From the NCBI GenBank assembly GCA_005406025.1, contig BGZK01000861.1, positions 1 through 64,000 of the forward strand: a DNA stretch of 64,000 nucleotides, written 5' to 3'. The number at the start of each line of letters is the position of its first letter. The stretch's first letter is position 1. A model generated the notes under the pieces. That model ran no database searches, was not told where the DNA came from, and saw only the letters and a program-made list of their open reading frames with translations. The translations under genes and the position numbers were made by a program. This document shows positions 1-13,249 of this stretch, piece after piece. The DNA is from Eumeta japonica. Taxonomy: Eukaryota > Arthropoda > Insecta > Lepidoptera > Psychidae.

Positions 1-2239
1 TAATTAAAAATATTGAAACACCTTTTGAAAACTTTTTCAGCACGTACACACATGTATAGATACACACATCGAGATACATACAGACATTATTCGGTATGAT
101 TAAAATAGATTTCTAGGAGCCTAAAACGTCAAGATGTAATGAAAAAAATATTTTCGAAAATAGGAGTGATAATAGTAACTTTCCAAATTTACGAAAATTT
201 TTCAATTTTCATAGCGGATAGTTAAGCATTTCACTTCAACTGCGCGTAAAGATTACACGCACTCATATTTTGGTTTATTGTTGGTTAGTTTTAATTATAA
301 TTTTTTAACTTTTCAATATTTTGAAATTGATTTTATTTGTACTTCTTATTGTTATGAAATTATTATTAATAAATAGGCTGTTAAGGGCTATTAATATAAA
401 ATATATTAAAACCGCGATACTGTGTTTTTAATAATAATATTGATTCCTCCAATTTTTCCATATTTTTCTACAAAGTGCTTTGTAGAACTATTGTTTATAT
501 CCTTTAATATTTTAAATATACATTTTTTATAGAAAGTTATAAGCATCATCTCTCAATTATTCATTAATCTAATGATGAGTCTACAAAGTATACTCACGGT
601 ATTGTATTCTCGTTTGATTCTGTATCTGTGACTTTTTTCGTAATATGAGAATTTTTCAATTAAAAAAAATTTAATTGAAAGGGTATAAAAAATGAATTGC
701 TTGTCGTCAAATTTTGCTAAAATTTGTAGGAAACGAATGGGACATGATTCCCTCAATTAAAGAAAACATCTTTATCATTGATAAATACTATACATTTTCT
801 CATGCCATTGGGATCCACTGGCAGACAAAAAAAATCATAAACCTAACAAATATTTTTTAAAAATCAATTGAGTTGAGAACCTCCTATTTTTTGAAGTTGT
901 TAAGAGGTTTTTAAGATAACGTACGTAAATCCCGTTCGTCGAGTGTAATTCAACAGATAGATAGCTATATGCAGTCTATTGTGTCCTCCAGGGCATTGTG
1001 ACCGAGTTGCACAACCGCATTTAATTGTGTCAACTGGTTTCGTATGAGATGAAATTCTTCTTCACCCACATGCCGCATTGTAGTGAGATTATATCAGTAC
1101 ACAAGCTATAGCCTTGATGCAATTAAATGATTAATTACGAAATGTGATTTGGATGGGACGAAATCTTGAATAGGTATTAAAGAGCAATACTTATCATTTG
1201 TTTATAATTTTATGAGCCTTTAAGTTAACTGCTTCATAACAGAAATAGAGAGTTATATTTATTTTGTATGTATAAAATGAAAGTAATCTATTTTTTTTAA
1301 TACGAGTTTTCTACTATTCAGAACTGTCTGTAAACGTTAGTTTTACATAAAATCTTGAATGACAATTTCTTGTATTTCAAAGATATTAGATCGATTGTAA
1401 ATGTTTACACTTTCTCATATATGTCGTAGCTATAAGTATTCAAACTTGAATGTGTTTTTAAATAGATATAGGTAGATGATTAAATTCCTGTTTGAGTAAC
1501 CTTTACATGCCTAGGGTTAAGTTTATACGATGCAATGAACAGAATACGTGTAGGATCACTATTGTGTTTTTCTCTCTGGTCGCTTATCACAGCCCATTTA
1601 TTATGAATCTACTGGATGAGACTAGTTGGGATTGGGTACCGAACGCATGACGTAAATAAATTCTAAATTCATATGTAAAATGGGGGGAGGGGGGAATTAA
1701 GAAATTAAGAAAAATAACTTTGAACATTGCATCACGTGATCATGGCAAACGAACGCGTTTGTTATGAGAAAAACATGTTTTCTTGTTTAAAGTTTCTTAA
1801 TTTTAAAATCCGTTGTTAGTTAAATATAAAAAAAATACACAAATACAAAAATCTTCTCTTTATCTTGTTATCAACATGGAAACCTAAACGAAAATCCTAA
1901 CTATTTAGTTAAACTCCTTACGGGAAACGCCAAATAGGCTTAACGAGTATGAACATGCTGTTGAATCTCATCGAAAACCAATGTGATAACTTGTAGTATG
2001 AAACCATCTTTCTACGATTCATTTATTTTTTATATCCTTTAACGAGACTGTTATAATATTTTAATAATAATAGTGTAAAATTGAAAGTACAATGAAATTT
2101 TTTCATTAATTTATTTATACAGCGAGACTTGTAATTACTTATCATCTCTTTATGATAATACTTTTGTAGCGTTTTTCACGGAATAGAAAACTACGAGCGA
2201 TTGTAATTCAGATGTGTGTGCGCATGTTAAAATTCAAAG
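1..2239. other. AT-rich noncoding DNA, nothing recognised
   Basis: No open frame of note and no repeat family I recognise. A moderately GC-rich patch at about 980-1060 and a G-run (six G, A, six G) at 1682-1694 are the only compositional departures. The 67-codon frame at 553-756 on the minus strand is AT-rich, low complexity and best treated as chance. Confidence 0.6.
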
Positions 2240-2450
2240 CCAGCTTTTTAACCGGGCGCGGCGTAATCACATCCAAGTGGGGTAAACAAGAGAGCCGGTG
2301 AAAGCATGTTACATACAGAAAGAGGACAGAGCAATTCGCGCGGCATTCACGCGGGGACTCAGCCGCGCATTGTGCCGGTCTCGTGTGTGCTCCTTATCAT
2401 TCTCTGTGCGGTGGCACTAACCGGATACGCCTCGGCGGTGTACACCTTAT
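2240..2450. promoter_or_regulatory. GC-rich island, candidate regulatory element
   Basis: A sharp rise in GC and CpG content within AT-rich DNA. By eye it holds TAATC (Otd/Bicoid-type), GTAAACA (forkhead-type) and CTTATC (GATA-type) words within about 200 bases. There is no open frame and no repeat family that I recognise. An enhancer or distal promoter is an inference from composition and motif density only. Confidence 0.3.
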
Positions 2451-2639
2451 GTTGCGATTTTCTTATATTTGGGCAATAGAAGGTATTAATAGAATAGAAT
2501 AAAAGAGCAGGTAGAAGGGCAGTTAACAGATTTGCTTTTACTGTTAATGATCCCGGCTTCGGTATTCGGTCTAATAGAAATGTTTCTAAGTCGATTATGT
2601 TAGCTTTACATGTGTTCCTGTGTACACAATGAATTTTTA

Positions 2640-3440
2640 CATTATTGGAACATTGGTTCGCACAACCGAAAAAAGCGGTAGTTCAGTGGTTCAAAGGGTT
2701 ACTTTTGAAAGAGAAAATGTGAAAATACCGAGTTCAGTCTTGACCACAAGAGTATTGAATATTAGCTTTGAGTTATTTTTTTGTTTTGAAGAAATATTTC
2801 ACGCCAGTAGCTCGTATCGGATGGCTTGACAATTTTATCAATTTTTTAAGTTCTTGCCGCGGATTTGTACTGGCCAGTTTTGCAATTATTATTTTAACTT
2901 TAACATCACAGTACATATACAAAAATCTGGTATATGTCAAGAGATATACAGAATCGCTCCAAAAAAGTAGCAACATCTACAACATTAAAACTAGACATAA
3001 GAACGATCTTGCTGCTCATAAAACCCGTCTAAGCAAAGTTAACAAATCACTTAAGGGGCAATGTGTGCGCTTTTATTCTGATATTAAAAACTTGCCATTT
3101 TATGAATTTAAACGTTTCGTTTAAAAAAGTTATATGGCAAGGGCTATTATACTGTGTCTGAATATGTTAATGAAAAAACCATTGATTGAACTTTTCGGCT
3201 ATCAGTTTGCTTCATGTTATTACTAAGGCTTGTACTAAACTATTAATTATTCAATATTTGGTATCGACGAGTAAAAAAAGCAAACCTTGGGTTTCTAGTC
3301 CATTCTTTTCGTGGTGAATCAGCATTTGGAATGGGTGGTAATTTTAATGTCGAAAACAGTTGTCTATGACGCATTTCAAGTGTAATTTCTGTTACCTAGG
3401 AAATAAAGATATTTTTGATTTGATTTGATTTATTTTGTTG
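2640..3440 (+). mobile_element. LINE 3' fragment (jockey/CR1-type reverse transcriptase C-terminus)
   Basis: A 118-codon frame at 2768-3124 covers the last part of a non-LTR reverse transcriptase. Visible family signatures are a CR-start segment leading into ILTLTSQYIYKNL, then a (T/N)RHKNDL-type stretch, and GQCVRFYSDIKNLP, which corresponds to the RFYNK-P--IQNLP block near the C-terminus of jockey/CR1-like LINEs. The frame breaks just after 3120 and continues in another frame, so the copy is dead. The 3' UTR ends with AATAAA at 3402-3407 and a (TTGAT)n tail near 3415-3430. Three more copies of this 3' end lie at 17.3, 34.9 and 44.6 kb, all on the plus strand. Confidence 0.75.
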
Positions 3441-5800
3441 ATTGTTAGTTGTGTTAAACTTTGTAACCGATTAGTACAAAATCACAAACGCTTTTGATAA
3501 GAAGAATTTATAAATTTAAATAATTCTATAAGCGATTCAACCAGCAGCACATGTTCGTTACTTACGTTGTGTCCAGACAGGTGATTAAGTTTGACGAGGT
3601 TTGTGTATTGTAACAATTATAATACGATAATTTTATAGTACACCTAAATAATTCTTTTCGATTTCCTATTATCAGACTTTTTTAATGTAATACTGACATC
3701 ACGTCAAAGTCTGGGTATGTCCACACTAGTCTAGCTCAGCCGTACACAGAGGATCCTAGGCTTTCATACGTCGTCGCTTTGTACACGACACAATATACCC
3801 GAGTTTCCCTCCACGAAATATGTTTTATACGTCGAATCGTACCTATTACAGCGGCCGCCATTCTGGGTATTATTTCAGTACAATACACATATACGCGCTC
3901 GTACTGTACCATTGTGAGGTAGCGCGCATCTATGCGATCGGCTATCATCGGCCCTCTTCGCTTTTGTTCGGCCGCGTACGGGTTTAATTGAACGTTGTTT
4001 GATGATGTGTAAATTTGACGTGGAGCGGTATTGATAGTGCTATATTTGAGACGACGATATGGTGATTAGCCTTATAACGCGCAATGAACGTTATATTAAT
4101 AGAACTAGATTTGCAATGTCGTCTTTAGACAATAATACTTAACACTTGTTAAGTTCCAATTAGCATGAGAAAGAAAAAGGAAAGGTTATTTTACCGGAGT
4201 GTTTTTAACACGGATGTTAGACGAAATCGGGTGTCGCTTTGGAATTATTATTATCTCTTACAATATCGCGAGTACATTATAGTCTAACAAAATAGGTACA
4301 TTAAAATTCTGTTTAGTAATTATAAAGCTCTTAGTTTATTTTTTGATAAAATTTGCTTTCAGAATCTGGATACAAAGATTGAAACACTATTATATTGTCA
4401 CGAAATTGTTTAATATCATATTATATCATAAACTGACGTCATAAAATCAATATTTAAAAACTCCCAAAAACAGCCATCGTTAACCCAATCTTTCGACCCC
4501 ATTGACAAAACGTTACCACCGAACAGACTGGCTGATCATTAGCCGCAAGGTGTTACAAAGGCACCTGCGCTTTATAGTCCCCATGCGCGCTGTATTTTTG
4601 GAAAAGAAGGAAGTGGCGACTCAATGGGTGGAAAAAAACAACCCATTATACAGGTTCACGAGTCGCTACTTTTTGGTGTAATATCTGTGCCGGGTCATTT
4701 ATGAATAAAACTGGCCGTTTTTGTTGGGAGAAAAATGGTTCATTCATCGGACGGGGACGAGGCTGGAATGCGTCAATGTCACCGCGGGTCCTTTTTGTAG
4801 TTTTTTTAATATTCCTCATCCTTTGCGTCATAGAGAAGAAAAAATGCAGACTGATATTATGCGGTCATATTCAAAAGAAAAGTTCCATTGCCATTGCTAA
4901 ATACACTGTAATAAATTTTTCGGTACATAAAAAATTTTGCTAATGATACGCGTAATTTTAGTAAAAGCAAATTATCGATACATATTATCTTTATTTTCTA
5001 AATCAGCATAAATAATTCTCTTCGGTTCTATGATATGAAAGCACATTATGACTTCAGTTTTGAGGAAGATTAGTAAAGAGATTAAAAATTTAATAGGTAG
5101 TGAAACATAAAAAATAATACTAAAAACAGAAATGAAAATTGAACACAGTTGGGTATTTGACTTTAAAACGTTAAAACTTTTTCATTTTCATCAGTTGATG
5201 AAAATATATTTTCTACATAACTAATAAACTAATACAAATTCAATGCAGTGCGTAGAATGTATTAGCCAAATTTAATATATCATTTGCAGTATCCCTTGTC
5301 AAAGCTTTTCTGACCACAGAGCATGACTGAAATATAAAGAATTCACAATATCGGACTCAATAAGTTTATTTCATTTTGTTAAATACACCCAGAAGTAATC
5401 ATATTGTAATAATTCATACGAGCATGGGTCTGCATTCATCAATAATCTATGTCGAGCTTTGTATGGATTTACTCTTTTTAAATATTTTTGTGATTTTTCG
5501 GAATCCATGCCTACAATCTGTCAAAATATAAATCGGTCTTATCGCTTAAAAATAAGGGTCAATGAAAACGTTGGACGGAAGGACGAAGAGACAAAACATC
5601 GTAGACATTTAGGATTTCACTTTCGATTTATAGGTAACCCTAGGATGGTATACATCGGTAATATTAAAATATAAAAGCAATGCTTTTACGTTGCAATTGT
5701 AAATTCCTTATAGACGAAGGATAATAATGAATCAAGAATTTTAATATTACCATAATAAATTGTTTAATTATAAATACATTTTAATTATAAAATAAACAAT
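3441..5800. other. Noncoding stretch with two moderately GC-rich patches
   Basis: No gene is supported. Patches at about 3700-3980 (containing GCGGCCGCCATT, a YY1/Pho-like GCCAT word) and 4480-4790 (containing CACCTG and ATTAG words) stand out from the AT-rich background and could be regulatory. The overlapping frames at 4646-4943 run on both strands over the same bases and have no family signature. A 14-bp inverted repeat (5657-5670 with 5738-5751) lies near the end. Confidence 0.45.
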
Positions 5801-6179
5801 TACTATCCGAGTTGGGTAAAAAGGAACGACCAGAGAGCTCCACAATGGCGCCACCCTCGTTTAGCGCGCCTCGCTAGGAATTCACGAATTTAATTAACGG
5901 TTATTGTTTTTAATATATAAATTTGAACACCTTAAAAGTCATTGCAGGCAATGGATTAAAAATGTTTGGCGATTTTAACGATGTAATGAGGCAAAGATTC
6001 CTAAACAACGACTTAAATTTTTCATGCCCTAATTTTTTTACTCAGCTGCAGAAAATTTCAAAAACTGATATTTTTGGAAGCGACGATTAAAACAACTCTA
6101 GTGTATAAATAATGTGACGAGTCTGGGTCATGAATGAGCCTGAAGGGCCGGGTGGTATTATGGAATTAAGGACTTCCTA

Positions 6180-7220
6180 CAAGCTGGGGTTAGGGTAGAT
6201 GGAATACATAATTTTTAGTGCTTAAAAACTACGTCGAGATTCGCAAAGTGAATCAAACTCGATTAATTCTTCAAGTTATTTCGAAATTTGCAGAAATGCA
6301 TTTTCGAAATAACTTTCCAATTTTTTACGTATCGATTTTTTCATAAAGACATCGTTTTGTACGTCGAAAAAATTAGCATGGGATGGCGCAAAGCTGGTCA
6401 AAGCCAAATTACTTCGTTCAAAATTTTTTAAATAACTAATTTTTTGTAAGTTTAAAATTTCTTGATTTGAGATGATGATTCAATATTTTAGTCAATGTCA
6501 TGTCACAATTACATTATTGTTCAGTAAATATTAGTGTTCAAAAACATAAAAAATGGCCATTATTAACTTTTACGCTCAAAAATGAGCGACCATAAACATT
6601 TTCGACCATTTTAATCTCGAAAATAGGAGAATATTTCAGGAATGGTCAAACGTTTTTCGATTTTTTCTGTTTCATATCTCTTCAAGTACGCAAGAACTAC
6701 ATGTAGGTTGCGTAAAAACTTATGAATATATAGGGTAAGATTTGGTACTATTGTTTCATTTGGATCGGATAAAAATTAAAAATAAGTACATTTCATTTAT
6801 TGGTAATACGAATAAGAAATATCGGTTAAACGTGAGTTGACCTAAGGCGCCGTCTGTGCCTTCACACAACATATGAAAAAAAGAAATTTGTCTTTTTTTC
6901 ATTAAATTCGGAATCCTCAGGGCGAGCCCGACTGGACTAGACCAGTTTTTATTATTCGTCATTTTACTGTAATATTTTAGTGTACGGTTACATCAAGCTT
7001 TACGCTTGTACGTTTCACCGTTTTTACAATAGAGTAAAAACCAAAAAAAACGTACTAAAACCACTTATCTTCTATAGAGAGTACTGTCATTTATTGCTTT
7101 TTTTTTTACTTCCGTCTATGAAAACTGGAAGATTACATAAAAGTGTAAAGTTAATGTTATCAGACCGAACGTTGCAAATCGTGATTTCATCGGATCTCGA
7201 CGTTTTAGAACCCTAGGAAT
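6180..7220. other. AT-rich, probably repeat-derived DNA
   Basis: The stretch is rich in recurrent words such as TTCGAAAT and AAAATGGCC, like old dispersed repeats, but I cannot assign a family. A 13-bp perfect inverted repeat (6274-6286 with 6302-6314, 15-base loop) is present. No coding frame is credible. Confidence 0.4.
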
Positions 7221-7224
7221 CTGT

Positions 7225-7450
7225 ATCGACTATTTTTAGTGACATCTGAATGTCATTGCATGTGTGTGTGTGCGTGCGTGTGCGAGCGTACGTATGTGCG
7301 TCTCTAAACCTCTCATAACTTTTGAACAGATTAACAAACGATGCCAAAATCTATTCCGCTCTTTTTCTAACAGCGGTATTGACCGCCGCAAACCACCTAA
7401 AAATCGGTTAGTCTGTTCAAAAGATTTCGTCTGAGACTTTTTTGTCAAAA
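7225..7450. repeat. Foldback segment with (TG/CG)n microsatellite
   Basis: A TG/CG dinucleotide-rich tract at 7259-7300 precedes a 17-bp inverted repeat with one mismatch (7319-7335 with 7407-7423). The intervening ~70 bases include GCGGT-ATTG-ACCGC, a further small stem. The flanks outside the stem also pair imperfectly. This is likely a remnant of a foldback element. Confidence 0.5.
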
Positions 7451-7654
7451 AGTGCTTTTTATAATATTTTACAAATTATTCTATCGATGAATTCCGAAAT
7501 TTAAAAAATGTTTATTTAGAATATTTTTTAAAGTACTCTAGGAGTGAATTACAAAAATCTAACTACTGATTTTTCTGCTTATAAAACAACGTCGACCATT
7601 GTAAACTGCATTAAAATCAGTGTGATTGTTCGGGAGATATAATTAACGTAAAGT

Positions 7655-8195
7655 TGAAAAAGAAAACCGGACAGGAGCATGTCGGACCATGCTCAGTGTA
7701 GGGTTCCGGGGACGTTACTCCAAGAAAATGCCCTACAGAAAAAAAAAAACTAGCTTACCACTTTTTTTCATTTTTTCAAGATAGAGCAGGTGGAAGCGTT
7801 TTAGCCGTATATAACTAGAAAAACAAGTAAGGTAACCAAAACTAGAAACTATTTTTTTTTATTAATTGAAACTATTTAATTAATTAAAAAAAAGTGGCAT
7901 ACAAACCACAGAATGTTTTTGAAAAAACTATAGAAATATATGCGACATATTAATGTTCGATGAAACAAATTTTTTTCAGCCTTCGTTACATATATGGAGT
8001 GCACCCCTAGAAATTTTTATTATTTAACTATTAAACTATATAGGGACTCATACAAGACACCTATATCCAAATTTTTACAATATACATCTTGCAATTTTTA
8101 ATGAAATCTCTGTGACATACGAACGGACGGACCGATAGACGGACAAGATAATACTATAAGGTTTCCATTTTTGCCATTTGACTACGGAAACTTAA
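7655..8195 (+). repeat. GGGTTCCG-class lepidopteran dispersed repeat, copy 1
   Basis: Begins with GAGCATG-TCGGAC-CATGCTC (a perfect 7-bp stem) followed by TGTAGGGTTCCG. It ends with repeated GACGGAC units, then ACTATAAGGTTTCC...ACGGAAACTTAA. The same head and tail bound longer copies at 11.8, 31.2 and 40.6 kb. This copy is about 200 bases shorter, so it appears internally deleted. The family is very common in Lepidoptera; I cannot assign it to a transposon class from sequence alone. Confidence 0.7.
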
Positions 8196-8925
8196 TATTA
8201 CATAATAAATCATTGTATTATATAACTATTGTATACTTATTATAATTCATATTTAACAACATAATAAAATGTTACTTATGCAAGGTTTCCATTTTTTTCA
8301 TTAAATCTTCATCAGTTATCTATAAGTATACACTTGTAGTGAAGTACATCAGTAGTGGCGTGGTGTTGATTATACCATCGTTGTTATTCCGATAACTGAG
8401 ATAGAAACAGTGTTGAAATTATTCAACACCGACGAAGCTAATAAGCCTTTTTGTCATCTCGGCTGCGGAAAAAATTTTTTTTAAATTACATGCGAATTTC
8501 TTGATAAATAGGTGTTTGATATGCAGTTATATTTTTCCATTTAAAAACTGTATCGAATGCCGAAAGCAGATCAAAATTGATCAACTCGTTCGAAAGATAT
8601 ACTAGATGAAAAATTAAAAAAAAAAATTTTTTACATATACAGATTTTCGAACTCGAAGAATTCAAAACTTATGAAAATTATATTTTTTAGCTTTAAGATT
8701 AAAAAAGCATTAAAACCGATCGTTTGGCTCAAAGAGCTCAAAATTTACTGCTAGGTCTATTTTTGAACGTCTTAATTCGAAATTAACATGAAGTTTCGGG
8801 GATGGTCAGCAGTTTTTTAAAATTTCAAAAACTTGTTGACAATATTTATTACACAAAGATCTCAAAGACGCGTCAATAAACATGCATATCGTGATGTTTT
8901 AGGATGGCCTACAAGATACACCGTT
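8196..8925. other. AT-rich noncoding stretch
   Basis: Long A and T runs and words such as TTCGAACTCGAAGAATTC suggest old repeats, but no boundaries or open frames can be drawn. Confidence 0.4.
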
Positions 8926-8929
8926 TTTC

Positions 8930-9125
8930 AGATTTTTTTTAATAGGTTGTAAATAATGCTTTGCTGCTTACCGCTTGTTCGGAAGGCACTTTGGTTATAT
9001 AGATATAGATATAGGATATTCCTTATAAACATAAGGTACAGATGCAGCCCTTTCGAGGTAGGACACACGGACGGATAGACGGAGTAAGCTTACTAATAAG
9101 GTTGCGTTGAAGCCCTAAAAATTGC
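8930..9125 (+). repeat. Second subfamily of the GACGGA...CCCTAAAAA repeat, 3' end
   Basis: Contains a GATATAGATATAG stretch, GGACACACGGACGGATAGACGGAGTAAGCTTACTAATAAGG in pieces, and ends in AAGCCCTAAAAATTG. This matches the 3' end of a related lepidopteran repeat subfamily in which AGTAA-CTAATAAGGGTTCC replaces GAAACTATAAGGGTTCC. The 5' end is not definable. Confidence 0.5.
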
Positions 9126-9589
9126 TGCTCCCCTGCTTTATCTTTTACGTACGTATGCATTCACCTAACGAGTATAGTAGCTCTACTCCCGGCTTTCTTG
9201 CATATTTATAGATTGTAAAGTTGGGGTAATTTTTTTTTATTAAAGTATGCAGTTTATTTTAAATATATCTGTATAATGTCCTTTGAGCAATTTGCGTTAC
9301 TAAAAGCAGCCAATCGAGACAGCGCGGAGGGTTTAGTAACACAAGCGAGATCTGTGACGAAAAAAGCCTATACAATGAATTCTTGTATATGTCATGAGGA
9401 CGAAACTGTGGGTAAAAACTAGGTCACTAATAATTAAAAGTTTTTCTATACTGTCCCTATAATTACTTAAAAAGATAAAACTACATTGCATATAGTACGA
9501 GGTCAAATGCAATTTCGAGTTTTGAAATCGCATTAGATCTCTTCTTGCGGTGGCTTAGTAAAAGTAAATAACGTGTACCAATAATAAGA

Positions 9590-9895
9590 ACATCCCATAC
9601 GAGGTTCGGCCCTGTTCAAGGAATCACACACGCGTATTGTCGCTTATTCCCGCCGTCGGATTTTCTTTGGGAGCTCCCGAATCCAAATGGATTACAAGCC
9701 CTGTCTTATTGTGAGGGCCTTTGTCGGGCCTCTTAGGCCCTCTCCGGGGACGCGAGTGTCCACTTGGCTTAACGGGACTTCGCTTTAAGGCTTACGGGGT
9801 CACAAGGCGCGCTGTCTTTTGGACACGATTTCAGTCAACATGAAAGGCTGTGCGTGAAGGGTCACGCCTGTTATCCGAGTCGCTTAAGGATGTTA
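9590..9895. promoter_or_regulatory. GC-rich island, candidate regulatory element
   Basis: About 300 bases much richer in G and C than their flanks, containing several GGCC and GGGCCT words and no long open frame. It is not recognised as a repeat. Regulatory function is inferred from composition only; a GC-rich repeat would be the alternative. Confidence 0.25.
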
Positions 9896-10609
9896 ACTGA
9901 AAGCTTAATATTATGAAACATAATTATAGAAATGAAAAAAATGATATACCACGTTCTAAAATGGATTGAAAAGCACAAAATAACTTCTCTAAACCTCATG
10001 AAGATTTAAAATCCTATGCAGATTTCCAAACTCGGACGGATTGTCTTGAAAAATAATTGTGAATTTTTCACTTGTTATATTTAAAACGAAAAAAGTGGGG
10101 CTCATACAACAGATCATTGATATAGTAGTAATTTAACTGACAATCTTATTGCATTGCAAATGTTATAGACTACTTTAAGTATTTTCATTCATTACCACAC
10201 AAATTTTCTTACAGTTATTTATTATATGGATCTCAATTTTTTTTTTAATCTCCATGAATCTTAGAGAAAATATTTTTCATTTTTGGCTCGTTTTGAAAAC
10301 GTAGTATACAATTTCTTTTATTCAAAATATTATTTTCTGCTTCTTCTTCGTTCTTTCTTCTTGTTCCTTTTGCTTTCTCGTTCATTTCTGAGCTATACTC
10401 AAAATAATAAGCTTCTGTCTCATTGTGGAATTAGGAGTAATATAAAACCAACTGTAAAATTATACCCGAACGAACAACAAGAAGACTAAAATTATTAAGG
10501 ACGCCCTAACAGAATCTAACGCTATTTTGACAAAAAATAAATATTCATAAGATTGCATTCACTCTTTAATAAATTTCATCGATTGTTAATAATTTATTAA
10601 TTATCATTT

Positions 10610-11010
10610 TGATTGTTGCGTAGTACGTGTGAAGTATCGAAAAAATAGATGTAGAAACAGTGATGTCAGAGAGCGGTGTGGTTTGAAGGAAGACGTGGTG
10701 ACTAGAGTAGAAAGAAGTATGTTGCGGCGGTTTAGCTATCGGGGAAGGATGAATTAAGGTAGACTGATAAAACTAATCTGCAAAACGAATGAGTGTAGTG
10801 GACAAGGACGACAAGGGTCACCCTAGAAAATCCTCTACAGAACAAATTGGTAGCATATTAAAAAAGGGCCTATTTTTAGCACCCGAAACCGACGAGCTTG
10901 CATTAAAAAATTGATGGATGTCAGTGAGGTACGAGCAATATGCAAAGAAATGTGGAAATCTATGGTCTCTGCCTACCCTTCTGGAAAATAGGCGTGAGTT
11001 TATATTTTTA
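10610..11010 (+). mobile_element. LINE reverse transcriptase 3' fragment, WFGHLER family, copy 1
   Basis: Conceptual translation with frame changes shows RNSDVRERCGLKEDVVTRVE followed by RSMLRRFSY-RGRM, then an RRACIKKLMDVSE block and AYPSGK. This is the C-terminal tail seen in insect LINE endonuclease-reverse transcriptases, where VERSMLRWFGHLERM is typical. Stops and frameshifts make it a relic. Closely similar copies lie at 42.8-43.25 kb and 55.6-55.9 kb, and a tail-only piece lies at 46.1 kb. All end near a GGCGTGAGTTTATATT sequence. Confidence 0.7.
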
Positions 11011-11784
11011 TTATCATTTTGATTCCTAAATACAGTATCTTTATTGAAGCCTAAAGAATATAGCTACAATCATCCAACACAACAATCGTAATTGTTTAGA
11101 AATAGCCTGCAAAACATTTATTTCAATTTCGTTATAAAGAAAATTTATAAGCGCTACCTTTATCTTTTTACGGAATCTTTTATAGCGATTAATATTACTT
11201 TTGTAATACAAGCCCTTTTCTATTCACATCTCGTATCCCTTGTAACAGATCCCCATTCTACACGCAGACGAGAGAATTAATAAATTCAAATAACTCGTGC
11301 TCCGTTGCGCGTATTCATGAATCCGTAACTAAGGCATTAAACTTAGTGTGGGTTCCACATTCGCGCTTTGTCGTTGAGCATAAATTTGGGTGTATTTGCT
11401 TCTTATGTCTCAGAATGGGAATAATAAAATCTTTTACAGTCAGCTTATGAGAACGTCGATTGATTTGAATTTCAGAAAACAAAGAGAGAACTCACAGCCG
11501 TTTGAATTCTGACAATATTGCAAAATTATCAACATTTTTTGTAAGAAAGGCATTCGACTTCATTTGTGCCTAATCTTAGGACAAATGTAATTTTTATGTT
11601 TTCTCTGATTGATATCAATTTCAATTCAATACTTTGTATCATAGTTATATAACTATATGGAACTGTCTTTAACATAAAAATTCTTTCTATTCTAGAATAT
11701 TTCTCCAATACCTGTATTGCATATGATTATTTAACAGGTTTTATTTTATTGTTTATATGACATCACTACAATTAGGGTTCGAGA

Positions 11785-12560
11785 ACAGAAACAAAAAACT
11801 GGCCAAGAGCATGTCGGACCATACTCATTACATGGTTCTGAAGCCATTATTATAAATAAATTCATTACAGATGAAAAAAGTACATTGGTACACTTTTTCC
11901 ATGTTTCCGGCACAGAATAGTTATGAGCACTTTAGTCGCCTATAACTATAAAAACAAGTTGTTATGTCTACTATTACTATTAAATTAGAGTTAGCTAAAG
12001 TGCGTAAAAGAGCGTATCTTCATGGCAGTTACGTTCTTTTGTTGAGAAGTATAGTTTTTCAGTAATAACTTAAAAACAATATATCCCATCATATTGAAAA
12101 TAATTTTAGTTGAAAGTATTTATTAAGCGTTACTTCCTTTATATTTTTCATATTTTTTGGAATAACAGTTTAGGAAATAAAATGGGGGGATTTTTGCAAT
12201 TTGCGAAGCGATTATTTCCGAAACCATTCATGTATACAGAAAAATTACTTAAAAATAGTACAACGTTTTTAAAAGAACTGTTGAAATATATGCCAATCGT
12301 TGGTATTTGCTGAAAAAAACTTATTTTTAGCTTCTATTGCATGTATAGAGTGCCTCCTAGAAATACGTATTTTTGTTATTTAACTATCAAAATAAGTAGC
12401 GGCTTATAGAAGACATCTACATTATAGATTTCATCAATATACGTCTATGTAGTTTTTGAATAAAATGCGTATGACATACGGATGGACAGACAGACGGACA
12501 TGACGAAACCATAAGTGTTCCGCTTTTGCTATTTTGGCTCGAAACCTTAATAAGAAATAA
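11785..12560 (+). repeat. GGGTTCCG-class dispersed repeat, copy 2 (near full length)
   Basis: Starts with GGCCAAGAGCATGTCGGACC and ends with GACGGACATGACGAAACC, then TTCCGCTTTTGCTATTTTGGC and CGAAACCTTAA. It is about 770 bases long and collinear with the copies at 31.2 and 40.6 kb. Shared internal blocks include CTATAACTA-AAAAACAAG, GAGCGTATCTTCATGGCA and GCGATTATTTCCGAAA. The 67-codon frame at 12110-12313 lies inside it and is not a gene. Confidence 0.75.
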
Positions 12561-13245
12561 AACAAATATAAAAAACGGAATTTATTAAACTTTTTATACA
12601 ATTAACTGAGGGTTGTAATCCGGTAGTTTGTATTGGAAGGCAACGCGACCACGTTGATTCCTGGCCGGGATGCAAATGTGCATATATAACAATAATCATT
12701 ATAATTGCGCATGGCAGATATAAGCTACATGTATCTTGTAGGGTATAGAACTTCAGATTTTATCTCATCCATTCTTTGTCTCATTCACGCCGCTCGCATT
12801 CGCCACCCCACTCTTGATGTCAATAATACCAATTTCAAAAACTCTAGATCGATTTCAGTCCCGATAGCGATTCGATGACATGAATAATACGTTTATGATG
12901 AATATTTCTCCAATAGTACCTAACTCATGTATGCTTCTAAGTGACGTTTTGATGTTGTGTTAAGGGCATTCTGGCTTAAAATGGTACTGTCGATTCCACT
13001 CAAAATGTTCTATGCTACAAGAAAAACGTGACAAAATTTTTAAAGTCATTTTAAAATTACTACTATTTTTTTTTGTTCATAAACATCTGTCTTAGGTCCA
13101 CCAGTTGAACACTACAAAATACTGTAAGACGAAGACGTCAGCTCAAATCACAGGGTCCATTTTTTAGCTAATCACAGTCTAGGTTCTTCAACATTTACTC
13201 TATTACTTTGCATTCGGAATTTCATGCGATAATTTTAAATGACAT
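12561..13245. other. Noncoding stretch
   Basis: Unremarkable AT-rich sequence with no supported gene or recognised repeat. Confidence 0.5.
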
Positions 13246-13249
13246 TGGA

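Noticed and set aside
1682..1694. G-run as a G-quadruplex
   Set aside because: Only two G tracts separated by one base; an intramolecular quadruplex would need zero-length loops.
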